Made by a program: the position numbers and the translations under genes. A DNA stretch of 21,439 bases from CAVHIG01 sp963636105 (GTDB lineage: Bacteria > Bacillota > Clostridia > Peptostreptococcales > Anaerovoracaceae): assembly GCA_963636105.1 (NCBI GenBank), contig CAVHIG010000032.1, positions 1 through 21,439 of the forward strand. Reading direction: 5' to 3'. A model generated the notes under the pieces. That model worked only from the letters and a program-made list of their open reading frames with translations, was not told the DNA's origin and did not search any database. Position 1 is the first letter of the stretch. Each line of letters opens with the position of its first letter. Below are positions 14,831 through 21,439 of the stretch, piece by piece.

Positions 14831-17509
14831 TTACTTCAGCTTCCTCTCTACTACCGCCAGTCTATCCGTAACCTTCGCCAGCATGTCCTCGTAGTTTGCG
14901 AGCTTTTCGCGCTCCTGCTCAATCTTTGCCGCCGGAGCCTTCTTTACGAAGTTTTCGTTTGCAAGCATGCCCTTGCCGCGCTTTACCTCGCCCTCGAGTC
15001 TCGCCTTCTCCTTTGTAAGTCTCTCAAATTCCGCCTTGTAGTCCAAAAGCTCATCAAGCGGGATGTAGATCTCGGCGCCTGTCATAACCGCCGACATTAC
15101 CTCCTCAGGCACCTCGGACTTGTCGCTGATAAAGTCGATAGCCGTGATATTGCCCAAAGCCTTGATATATCTCTCGCCGGCCTTGATATTTTCGAGATCC
15201 TCGCCGCTTGCCAATATAGCCGCGGTCAGCTTCTTGCTCGGAGCAGCCTCAGCCTCAGCTCTGATATTTCTTATGCTCTTTATGGCCTCCATCGCCATTT
15301 CAAGCTTTTTAACCTCTGCAGGATACTCCCTCGCCTCATCATATACAGGCCAGGCTTCCTTCATCAGGAATTCGCCCTCGGAATCAGTCTTTGGCAGATA
15401 GCTCCAGATTTCCTGTGTGATGAATGGCATAAACGGCTGCAAGAGCTTTATCATGTCCTTGAGGGCAGTTACGAGCACATAGCGCGCTACCTTCTTGTCC
15501 TCCTCGTCATCGCCGTAGAGTCTGCCCTTTACAAGCTCGATGTACCAGTCGCAGAATTCGTTCCAGATAAGCTCATATACCCTCTGACCCGCGAGTGCAA
15601 GGTCAAATCTGTCCATAACAGCAGTCATGTACTTTGCCGCGTCATTTATCCTTGAGAGCAGCCACTTATCCTCATCGCGCAGAGCTACGCCGTTTCCGCC
15701 CGGAGCAGCCATTTCCTTGAAATTGCCGTCCTCATCCTGCAGGTTCATAATTACAAATCTGGAAGCATTCCACAGCTTATTTGCGAAGTTTCTCGCGGAC
15801 TCAAGCTTCTCAGTCTTGAATCTCATATCATTTCCCGGAGTGATGCCTGTCGTAAGCATAAATCTAAGCGCGTCCGCGCCGTAATCCTCTATGATTACAA
15901 GCGGATCTATGCCGTTTCCGAGAGACTTGCTCATCTTGCGTCCCTGCGCGTCTCTTACGAGGCCGTGTACATATACATATTTGAAAGGCGTCTCGCCCAT
16001 CGTCTCCATGGCAGAAAATACCATTCTTACTACCCAGAAGAAGATTATGTCATATCCTGTTACGAGTACGTCTGTAGGGTAGAAATACTCAAGCTCAGGT
16101 GTCTTTTCCGGCCAGCCGAGTGTTGAGAAAGGCCAGAGCGCAGACGAGAACCAAGTGTCGAGTACGTCCTCGTCCTGATGTACAGAGCCTCCGCACTTCG
16201 GGCATTTTTCGAGTGTCTCCGCGGAAACTGCCATGTGCCCGCATTCATCGCAGTAGTACGCAGGGATTCTGTGTCCCCACCACAGCTGTCTTGAGATGCA
16301 CCAGTCGCGGATGTTTTCAAGCCAATGCAGGTACGTTTTCTCAAATCTTTCAGGTACATGAGTGAGAGCTCCTGATTTTGCGGCTTCTATGGCAGGCTTT
16401 GCCAATTCTTCCATCCTTACAAACCACTGGTCGGAAAGCATGGATTCTACGGTAGTATGGCAGCGATAGCACTCGCCCATCGGAATTACCTTCTCCTCCG
16501 TCTTTACAAGGAAGCCCGCAGCCTCAAGGTCTGCTACCCATGCATTTCTGCACTCATAGCGATCCATTCCCTCATATTTTCCGGCAAGAGCATTCATCGT
16601 CGCATCCGGATTTATGCAGGAAAGTACTTCGAGATTGTTTCTTTCTCCTACCTCAAAGTCGTTCGGGTCGTGAGCCGGGGTAATCTTTACAGCTCCTGTA
16701 CCTTTTTCCGGATCAGGATATGGATCCGCGATGATAGGAATTTCCTTTCCTACGAGTGGCAATATCACCATCTTTCCTACCAGGTCCTTGTATCTCTCAT
16801 CGCTAGGGTGAACGGCGATAGCCACGTCGCCAAACATAGTCTCAGGACGGGATGTAGCTACTACGATGCCCTCGCTTCCGTCCGCGCCCGGATATCTGAA
16901 ATACCAATATTTACCGTTTTTATCCTCATGCTCTACCTCAGCATCCGAAAGCGATGTACCGCACTTCGGGCACCAGTTTATGAGCCTGTTTCCTTTATAG
17001 ATAAGGCCCTTGTTGTACAATCTTACAAAGAACTCAACTACGGCCTTGTTGCAGCCCTCATCCATTGTGAAGCGCTCTCTGCTCCAGTCGCAGGAATCTC
17101 CGAGCTTTCTGCACTGCTTTGTAATCCTTCCGCCGTATTCCTTTTTCCAGTCCCAGGCCAGCTTGAGGAATTCTTCTCTGCCTATATCTTCCTTTTCAAG
17201 ACCCTTTTCTTTCCTGAGCTTGTCTACAACCTTTACCTCGGTCGCGATGCTGGCATGGTCTGTGCCCGGAAGCCAAAGAGTGCTGAAGCCCTGCATTCTC
17301 TTCCATCTGATGAGTACGTCCTGAAGAGTCTGGTCCAGTGCATGTCCCATGTGGAGCTGACCTGTGATATTTGGAGGCGGCATAACAATTGTATAAGGCT
17401 TTTTGTCCTTGTCAATCTCCGCCCTGAATGCTCCGCTTTCTTCCCAACGCTGATAAATACGATCCTCAAATGAATGCGGATCATATGTCTTTGCTAAATT
17501 CTTTTGCAT
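14831..17509 (-). CDS. valS: Valyl-tRNA synthetase
   Basis: ValS charges tRNA-Val in the cytoplasm and edits mischarged threonine. The 892 residues have the class I signatures HMGH at 53-56 (within PPPNITGQLHMGHA) and KMSKS at 525-529. The inserted editing domain includes VVATSRPETMFGD (217-228) and ITPAHDPNDFEVG (276-288). Cysteine pairs at 180/183, 347/350, 420/423 and 436/439 resemble zinc knuckles. The C-terminal tail is a short coiled coil, as in other ValS. The ATG at 17509 has AAGGAGA at 8-nt spacing. A T-box leader lies directly upstream, and folC starts 12 nt after the stop. Confidence 0.98.
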   Translation of the reverse strand: MQKNLAKTYDPHSFEDRIYQRWEESGAFRAEIDKDKKPYTIVMPPPNITGQLHMGHALDQTLQDVLIRWKRMQGFSTLWLPGTDHASIATEVKVVDKLRKEKGLEKEDIGREEFLKLAWDWKKEYGGRITKQCRKLGDSCDWSRERFTMDEGCNKAVVEFFVRLYNKGLIYKGNRLINWCPKCGTSLSDAEVEHEDKNGKYWYFRYPGADGSEGIVVATSRPETMFGDVAIAVHPSDERYKDLVGKMVILPLVGKEIPIIADPYPDPEKGTGAVKITPAHDPNDFEVGERNNLEVLSCINPDATMNALAGKYEGMDRYECRNAWVADLEAAGFLVKTEEKVIPMGECYRCHTTVESMLSDQWFVRMEELAKPAIEAAKSGALTHVPERFEKTYLHWLENIRDWCISRQLWWGHRIPAYYCDECGHMAVSAETLEKCPKCGGSVHQDEDVLDTWFSSALWPFSTLGWPEKTPELEYFYPTDVLVTGYDIIFFWVVRMVFSAMETMGETPFKYVYVHGLVRDAQGRKMSKSLGNGIDPLVIIEDYGADALRFMLTTGITPGNDMRFKTEKLESARNFANKLWNASRFVIMNLQDEDGNFKEMAAPGGNGVALRDEDKWLLSRINDAAKYMTAVMDRFDLALAGQRVYELIWNEFCDWYIELVKGRLYGDDEEDKKVARYVLVTALKDMIKLLQPFMPFITQEIWSYLPKTDSEGEFLMKEAWPVYDEAREYPAEVKKLEMAMEAIKSIRNIRAEAEAAPSKKLTAAILASGEDLENIKAGERYIKALGNITAIDFISDKSEVPEEVMSAVMTGAEIYIPLDELLDYKAEFERLTKEKARLEGEVKRGKGMLANENFVKKAPAAKIEQEREKLANYEDMLAKVTDRLAVVERKLK

Positions 17510-17560
17510 CGTCTTGATCTCCTTTTCCTTTTCTTTTTCTATAGAACGGTTTTCTGCAAT

Positions 17561-17589
17561 AAAAAAACCGTCCTTTCGCTAAAGGACGG
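17561..17589 (-). terminator. T-box attenuator hairpin
   Basis: CCGTCCTTT (17589-17581) pairs perfectly over 9 bp with AAAGGACGG (17576-17568) around a 4-nt loop, followed by seven T. It is mutually exclusive with the antiterminator that would use the T-box bulge just upstream. About 50 nt separate it from the valS start. Confidence 0.93.
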
Positions 17590-17830
17590 AAAAAATCCGC
17601 GGTACCACCTTTATTCCGTGCGTCCCCAAAAGTATTTGCCACATCTTGCGATAAAATTTAAATTCGCTTCTGGCGGAAACCTCCGCGGCACGTACGGCAC
17701 TCGTTTCTCTAAAAAACTCGGAAGCAACCTTCGGAAAGTCGTACACCTTGAGACCTCTCAGCCCGTGAATCTCATTCTCTGTAAGGGACTTCTGACCTAC
17801 TCCTCTTCGTCATCGTTTTATATGCAATTA
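17561..17830 (-). ncRNA. Valine-specific T-box leader
   Basis: The minus strand contains the T-box core AAGGTGGTACCGCGG (17611-17597), whose TGG bulge pairs with the CCA end of uncharged tRNA, followed by the terminator hairpin. Stem I carries GGAGTA (17803-17798). Opposite it is GAAGGTTG, which forms the 3' side of the specifier loop; in my fold the specifier is GTT at 17728-17726, a valine codon that fits valS. CGAAG and CTTC close the base of stem I. Low charging of tRNA-Val should stabilise the antiterminator and turn on valS, folC, the lipid kinase and the GNAT gene. The specifier assignment is by hand folding. Confidence 0.93.
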
Positions 17831-17836
17831 CAAGTA

Positions 17837-17865
17837 ATTATATGCGATTTCAAAGCAAAGGTCAA
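17837..17865 (-). promoter_or_regulatory. Sigma-A promoter of the valS operon
   Basis: On the minus strand, -35 TTGACC (17865-17860) and a perfect -10 TATAAT (17842-17837) are 17 nt apart. The start would be near 17830, at the beginning of the T-box stem I. It lies only about 20 nt after the stop of the MBL gene. Confidence 0.85.
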
Positions 17866-17884
17866 GGTGCAAATTTTAAATTTT

Positions 17885-18769
17885 TTATTTATCGCAGCTA
17901 TGCCAAAGCAGCATATTTTCGCTAACAGCAAGGCTTATCTTCCCCTCATCTAAGAGCCACGCAAGATAGGAGCGGATAGTGCTGCCTACAAGCACATATT
18001 GCTCAAAGCTCATGACAAGCTCATAATCATCAAAGAGCTTCTTCAAAAGCTGCTCAAAGCAAAGAGGCTGCCTGCAAAGCTCTATAATGTGACTTGCAAT
18101 CTCCTGCACCTTGTCGATATTGTACTGCGCAAGCTCGCAAATGCTCTCTGTAGCCTCCGCGTGAGCCGGGACAAAGAGTCTGGCCTGCATATTTTTCACC
18201 TTTTCCAGGGTGTCCAAATATGCTCTTACATCATATATAAAGCCTATTTGATATTTGTCGAGCGTCTCTTTGCTCGAAAGGCAGTCCGCAAGATAGACTA
18301 CATCGTCCGCGGTGCGAAAGCCCACCATATCAAAATAGTGTCCCGGAAGCGGAATGATGGAAAAGCCCTCCGGCAGCTTGGCTTCCGTAAGCTCCTCTGA
18401 ATCGCTGTCCTGCGCCAAAAGGAATTTGTGGCGCAAATTTTTCGGAGGATAGCCACCATACAAAAATGACGGTTCCAGGACTGGATGCCTTGTAAAATCA
18501 TTTTCAATTCCGGGCGCGTAGATTTTGCAGCCGGTCTGCTTTTGCAAATATTGATTTCCGCCGATATGGTCGGCGTTTGAATGTGTATTGTAGATAGCTG
18601 TAAGGTGCCAGCCGTTCTTGTCCAGAATCTGGCGTACCTTGCGGCCCGCTTCCTTATCATTGCCACTGTCTATCAGGCATACATCCGTGTCGCTTTGACG
18701 GACAAGGCCTATCTTGGCCGGGCTTTGAATGTAATAGCAATGCTCCGATATCTGTATCAATTCGTACAT
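17885..18769 (-). CDS. MBL-fold metallo-hydrolase with a variant metal motif
   Basis: The 294-residue protein is a metallo-beta-lactamase-fold hydrolase. The main metal motif, normally HxHxDH, reads THSNADHIGG (His63, Asn65, Asp67, His68), so the second histidine is asparagine. Other expected ligands are visible: PLPGHYFDMVGF in place of the usual GHTPG block, the aspartate of YLADCL and the histidine of VPAHAEA. The last 80 residues are helical and resemble the winged or helical tail found in many such proteins. The substrate is unknown. A strong ribosome binding site (GGAGGGAGGAG) precedes the ATG. It lies 41 nt after larC and probably shares its transcript; no terminator is seen before the valS promoter. 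Confidence 0.85.
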   Translation of the reverse strand: MYELIQISEHCYYIQSPAKIGLVRQSDTDVCLIDSGNDKEAGRKVRQILDKNGWHLTAIYNTHSNADHIGGNQYLQKQTGCKIYAPGIENDFTRHPVLEPSFLYGGYPPKNLRHKFLLAQDSDSEELTEAKLPEGFSIIPLPGHYFDMVGFRTADDVVYLADCLSSKETLDKYQIGFIYDVRAYLDTLEKVKNMQARLFVPAHAEATESICELAQYNIDKVQEIASHIIELCRQPLCFEQLLKKLFDDYELVMSFEQYVLVGSTIRSYLAWLLDEGKISLAVSENMLLWHSCDK

Positions 18770-18810
18770 TTTGCTCCTCCCTCCTGTAGCAGTTGAAGTC
18801 TGTAATGGCT

Positions 18811-19527
18811 TTAGCCGAAAATGTGCATAATAAGACCTTCACGGCCGGTATCTCTGCCTCCCTTGCCTACGCTTCCGCGCACGCACTCGCCTCTTGCGGA
18901 AACTGCCGCAGTTTCCGCGGTGAGCCTCTCATCAAAGTCAGGGACATAGCGTGCGCCCATGCCGAGAAGCATCGCAAGACCCGTAGGTGTGACCATCTCC
19001 GTAGGCACATCGTCCTGGCAGAAGGTATAATCGCAAGTCTCCATAAGCGCGCGGACAGCCGGCACCGGAACTGGTATTCTGCCATGCGCGCAGTCCACAA
19101 AGCCGTAACCGTCATGGATTTCCGAGCAAAAGATTTCCATTTCTTCCTGCCCTTTAAGCTGAGCGAGAGCCACGGCCACGCCTACGATATTCAAAATAGC
19201 TCTGTCACGGCCCACCTCGTGGAAATGTACGGTTTCAAGCGTCGCGCCATGCACGCTCGCCTCGGCCTTTGCTATTTGCGTATAGATGGCGATGGCAGTC
19301 CTTTTTTCGGTATATTCTATCGGCAGGCTGCCTATGATGCGCTTCACGTCTTCAAAGCTCCTGCCGTAATCGTGAGTCTCACCGTGCGTATGCACATGGG
19401 ACTCGCCTGCGTTGTAGCTGATTTTGAGATTTTTTACAGCCGAAAGATCCGCCCCGAGTCCCGCGAGAGCCGCCGGCACCATATCGCCGCTCACGCCGTT
19501 TCTGCAATCTATATATAATCTCTTCAT
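18811..19527 (-). CDS. larC: LarC N-terminal domain protein, nickel-pincer cofactor synthesis
   Basis: LarC is the CTP-dependent nickel insertase that completes the nickel-pincer nucleotide of lactate racemase and relatives. The 238 residues match the LarC N-terminal domain. They contain CRNGVSGDM at 8-16, a histidine-rich metal loop (SHVHTHGETH, 43-52), VHFHEVGRD at 100-108, GRIPVPVPA at 149-157 and TPTGLAML at 180-187. The normal C-terminal domain (LarC2), which contains the catalytic nucleotide site in studied enzymes, is absent. The ORF ends in RDTGREGLIMHIFG and nothing similar follows before the MBL gene. Residues about 200-216 are encoded by a palindromic repeat and look like an insertion. 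It starts 19 nt after larB. LarE and LarA are not in the window. Confidence 0.85.
   Translation of the reverse strand: MKRLYIDCRNGVSGDMVPAALAGLGADLSAVKNLKISYNAGESHVHTHGETHDYGRSFEDVKRIIGSLPIEYTEKRTAIAIYTQIAKAEASVHGATLETVHFHEVGRDRAILNIVGVAVALAQLKGQEEMEIFCSEIHDGYGFVDCAHGRIPVPVPAVRALMETCDYTFCQDDVPTEMVTPTGLAMLLGMGARYVPDFDERLTAETAAVSARGECVRGSVGKGGRDTGREGLIMHIFG
18881..18930 (+). repeat. Copy 2 of the short repeat, inside larC, with a 23-nt palindrome
   Basis: GCGGAAACTGC (18896-18906) and GCAGTTTCCGC (18908-18918) form perfect 11-nt arms around a single C. The flanking 18881-18906 and 18922-18930 match the plsX leader at 8409-8443. The repeat is in frame and encodes larC residues about 200-216, where related proteins run more directly into their conserved glycine-rich end. 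Confidence 0.45.
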
Positions 19528-19546
19528 GTACCTTCCTTTACCGAAT

Positions 19547-20293
19547 TTAAATTCTATTTATAGTGGATGCAAGGTAGCCCGCGCCAAAGCCGTTGTCGAT
19601 ATTTACGATACCGACGCCGTTTGCGCAGCTATTGAGCATGGATAAAAGCGCCGAAAGTCCGCCGAGGTTTGCGCCGTAGCCTATACTTGTAGGAACTGCG
19701 ATGACCGGCTTGTCCACGAGTCCTCCGACCACGCTTGCGAGCGCGCCTTCCATTCCGGCTACTACGATTACGACATTTGCGGCTCTTATGCGGTCAAGCT
19801 TTGCAAAGAGTCTGTGTATGCCGGCGACTCCGACATCGTAGATTCTGTCCACCTTATTTCCGAGGACCTCCGCTGTGATGCCGGCCTCCTCAGCTACGGG
19901 TATGTCCGCCGTGCCTGCAGTGACCACCGCGATTATCTTATCTGAGGCCGGTACAATGTTGCGCCTTATGACGATCATTCTTGCGGCTTCGTTGTATTCT
20001 GCCTCAGGAACTCTCGCCTTGACTGCCTCGTAATTTTCCCTTGTGGCGCGTGTGCCCAGGACGTTGTCGCTGTTTGAAGCGAGTCTCTCCATAATCTCCG
20101 CAATCTGCGCTGTGGTCTTGCCCTGACAAAATACGGTCTCCGGATATCCCGTGCGAAGGGCTCTGTGATTGTCGATATTTGCAAAGCCCATGTCCTCAAA
20201 CGGGAGCGTTGTAAGCTCCTTTGCGGCCTCGGCAGGCGCTATTTTTCCCTTTGCTACTGCCTCGAGCAATTCTTCAAGATGTCTGTTGTCCAT
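19547..20293 (-). CDS. larB: Nickel-pincer cofactor synthesis carboxylase LarB
   Basis: LarB carboxylates nicotinic acid adenine dinucleotide and hydrolyses its phosphoanhydride, the first step to the nickel-pincer cofactor. The 248 residues contain an N-terminal helical segment, then a PurE/AIR carboxylase-like domain with VVTAGTADIPVAEEA (123-137), GVAGIHRL (155-162), GMEGALASVVGGL (180-192), PTSIGYGANLGG (201-212) and NSCANGV (221-227). Cys223 and Glu182 are in the same relative positions as the substrate-binding Cys and catalytic Glu that I recall from the studied lactobacillus enzyme. It is followed after 19 nt by larC. A TATAAT-like box lies 40 nt upstream. The family is clear; the final user of the cofactor in this organism is unknown. 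Confidence 0.93.
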   Translation of the reverse strand: MDNRHLEELLEAVAKGKIAPAEAAKELTTLPFEDMGFANIDNHRALRTGYPETVFCQGKTTAQIAEIMERLASNSDNVLGTRATRENYEAVKARVPEAEYNEAARMIVIRRNIVPASDKIIAVVTAGTADIPVAEEAGITAEVLGNKVDRIYDVGVAGIHRLFAKLDRIRAANVVIVVAGMEGALASVVGGLVDKPVIAVPTSIGYGANLGGLSALLSMLNSCANGVGIVNIDNGFGAGYLASTINRI

Positions 20294-20335
20294 TTTCCTA
20301 ATCTTTCCTTTCTACCCAAACTATAGTTTTTCAAA

Positions 20336-20341
20336 ATTATA
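20336..20341 (-). promoter_or_regulatory. Possible -10 element before larB
   Basis: TATAAT on the minus strand lies in the 108-nt gap between folD and larB, but no -35 is found at 16-18 nt. A perfect palindrome AAACTATAGTTT (20318-20329) lies just downstream. larB could also be expressed from the folD promoter. Confidence 0.3.
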
Positions 20342-20401
20342 TGCCACTAAAACTTTTTTGGGGGTTAAACATGTCTTTGGAGGCTCGGCTACAGCTCCCC
20401 T

Positions 20402-21256
20402 TCAGCACGCCGAAAGCAAGTCCGCCGCGTCCAAGACATGCTCCATAAGCACAGCCGTTGTGATTGCGCCGACTCCGCCCGGTACCGGCGATATAGCCTC
20501 CACAATCTGCTCCGCCGCCTCAAAATCCACATCGCCGCACATTTTGCCATCCTCGCCCATGTGTATGCCCACATCCAAGACAGTCTGCCCCGCGCTGAAG
20601 AATTCCTTCGTCAAAAGCTTCATAGCGCCCGCGCAAGCGATGACTATGTCGGCCTCCTTGCAAAGCTCCGCCATGTTTTGCGTCCTCGTATGGCAAATCG
20701 TCACAGTCGCGTTTTTCTTCAAAAGAAGCATAGCAAGCGGCCTGCCCACAACCTGACTGCGTCCGACCACCACTGCCCGCTTTCCCGAAACCTCGACATG
20801 GTAATGCTCAAGCATCTTTATACAGGCCTTTGCGGTGCAAGGCGGATAACCCTTGCCGTCTCCCGAAAATACGCCCGCCATCGATATGTCCGTGATTCCG
20901 TCCACATCCTTTTGAGGCGCGAGCATATTCCTCAGCATGTCCTCATTCATATGCGGCGGCAACGGCCTCAGCATGAGCGCGCCGTGGATTCCCGTATCAG
21001 CGTTTATCTCCTCTATCGCGGCTGCCAGCTCTGCATCTTTCGCGTCTTCTTCGAATATGTATTTTTTTACAATAATTCCGATTTTTTCAGCTCTTTTAAG
21101 AAGGCCTCTTTCGTAAGCCAAATCATCGTCCTTTTCGCCTACTCGAATGACAGCAAGGCAGGGCTCTACACCCTTCTCACGCAGCACCCGCACCCTCTCC
21201 GCAAGCGCCTCCGTCAAATGCTGAGCCGCTTCCTTTCCCGATAAAACTTTCGCCAT
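20402..21256 (-). CDS. folD: FolD-family methylenetetrahydrofolate dehydrogenase with altered cyclohydrolase site
   Basis: FolD normally oxidises 5,10-methylene-THF with NAD(P)+ and hydrolyses the methenyl product. The 284 residues fit the family in length and layout. They have KDVDGI at 116-121, PPCTAKACIKML near 138-149, the dinucleotide-binding GRSQVVGRPLAMLLL, ICHTRT, and the C-terminal PVPGGVGAITTAVLMEH. The catalytic YxxxK motif instead reads YERGL, so the lysine is Leu52, and the partner glutamine in the LVQLPLP block is Leu96 (LMLRPLP). This pattern predicts a dehydrogenase lacking cyclohydrolase activity. The ATG at 21256 has AGGAG 9 nt upstream. It is the first visible gene of the unit that includes larB and larC. 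Confidence 0.93.
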   Translation of the reverse strand: MAKVLSGKEAAQHLTEALAERVRVLREKGVEPCLAVIRVGEKDDDLAYERGLLKRAEKIGIIVKKYIFEEDAKDAELAAAIEEINADTGIHGALMLRPLPPHMNEDMLRNMLAPQKDVDGITDISMAGVFSGDGKGYPPCTAKACIKMLEHYHVEVSGKRAVVVGRSQVVGRPLAMLLLKKNATVTICHTRTQNMAELCKEADIVIACAGAMKLLTKEFFSAGQTVLDVGIHMGEDGKMCGDVDFEAAEQIVEAISPVPGGVGAITTAVLMEHVLDAADLLSAC

Positions 21257-21281
21257 TTAAAATTACTCCTGTTATTTCTGT

Positions 21282-21314
21282 ATTATATAAGTTTGGAAAT
21301 GTATACTTTTTCAA
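21282..21314 (-). promoter_or_regulatory. Possible folD promoter
   Basis: TATAAT (21287-21282) lies 25 nt upstream of the folD start. A TTGAAA (21314-21309) is 21 nt farther up, which is too far for a good -35, so this may need an activator or use another -35. It overlaps the end of the inverted repeat. Confidence 0.4.
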
Positions 21315-21388
21315 ATTATCTGTTACAAGGAAGATTTGGGGCGTTAGCTGTCTGCAGGCCCTTGTGACGAGCAGCGCAAGACAGCAAG
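21287..21388 (-). repeat. Right copy of the inverted end repeat
   Basis: This is the counterpart of the repeat at 1-100. The exact 13-nt block is at 21330-21342 and the 22-of-24 block at 21287-21310. GCTGTCT (21347-21353) and AGACAGC (21379-21385) can form a hairpin, as in the left copy. The remaining 21389-21439 contains AGCCA/TGGCT inverted arms but no recognised gene. Confidence 0.6.
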
Positions 21389-21439
21389 CGATTCGAGCCA
21401 GGGTTTTGGCTGCTGCGAGCCTTTGGCACGGATTTTGCT

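Noticed and set aside
18770..18811. A programmed frameshift joining larC to a LarC2 domain
   Set aside because: Only about 41 nt separate larC from the MBL gene, and no frame in them or in the MBL gene encodes a LarC C-terminal domain.
1..21439. CRISPR array, insertion sequence, prophage or toxin-antitoxin locus
   Set aside because: No regularly spaced direct repeats, transposase, integrase or paired small toxin and antitoxin frames were seen.

Overview
The window looks like chromosomal DNA of a low-to-mid GC Firmicute, most likely an anaerobic member of the class Clostridia (Lachnospiraceae-like). The reasons are a T-box leader on valS, strong AGGAGG-type ribosome binding sites, housekeeping sigma-A-like promoters with 17-nt spacers, the plsX-rnc-smc-ftsY core order, a direct-sulfhydrylation methionine pathway and Clostridia-style protein variants. 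The class call is inference; no rRNA or other species marker is present. All 15 protein genes lie on the minus strand, so the transcription units read from high to low coordinates.

Unit 1 (about 21.26 to 17.89 kb): folD, larB, larC (N-terminal domain only) and an MBL-fold hydrolase. Unit 2 (17.87 to 11.96 kb): a sigma-A promoter, a valine T-box leader, then valS, folC, a lipid kinase and a GNAT acetyltransferase, closed by a strong hairpin terminator. Unit 3 (11.94 to 9.66 kb): promoter, metY, metA; together they make homocysteine from homoserine, acetyl-CoA and sulfide. Unit 4 (9.56 to 8.55 kb): a lone type IV pilin-like gene with its own promoter and terminator. Unit 5 (8.52 to 0.1 kb): promoter, a structured leader, plsX, rnc, smc, ftsY, der and plsY, joining phospholipid synthesis (the first two acyl-transfer steps, PlsX and PlsY), RNA processing, chromosome organisation, membrane targeting and ribosome assembly in one tightly overlapping operon.

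Most of this is ordinary core genome. The points that deserve a second look are: a FolD whose cyclohydrolase lysine and partner glutamine are both replaced; a LarC consisting only of its N-terminal domain, with a palindromic repeat inside its coding sequence that is also found in the structured plsX leader; a PlsY with an N-terminal extension carrying a GIIGGADG motif known from sodium-pumping decarboxylase beta subunits; a roughly 100-nt repeat present in inverted orientation at the two extreme ends of the window; and an orphan pilin next to a tRNA-like scrap. I did not find a CRISPR array, an insertion sequence, a complete tRNA or rRNA, or an obvious defence system.
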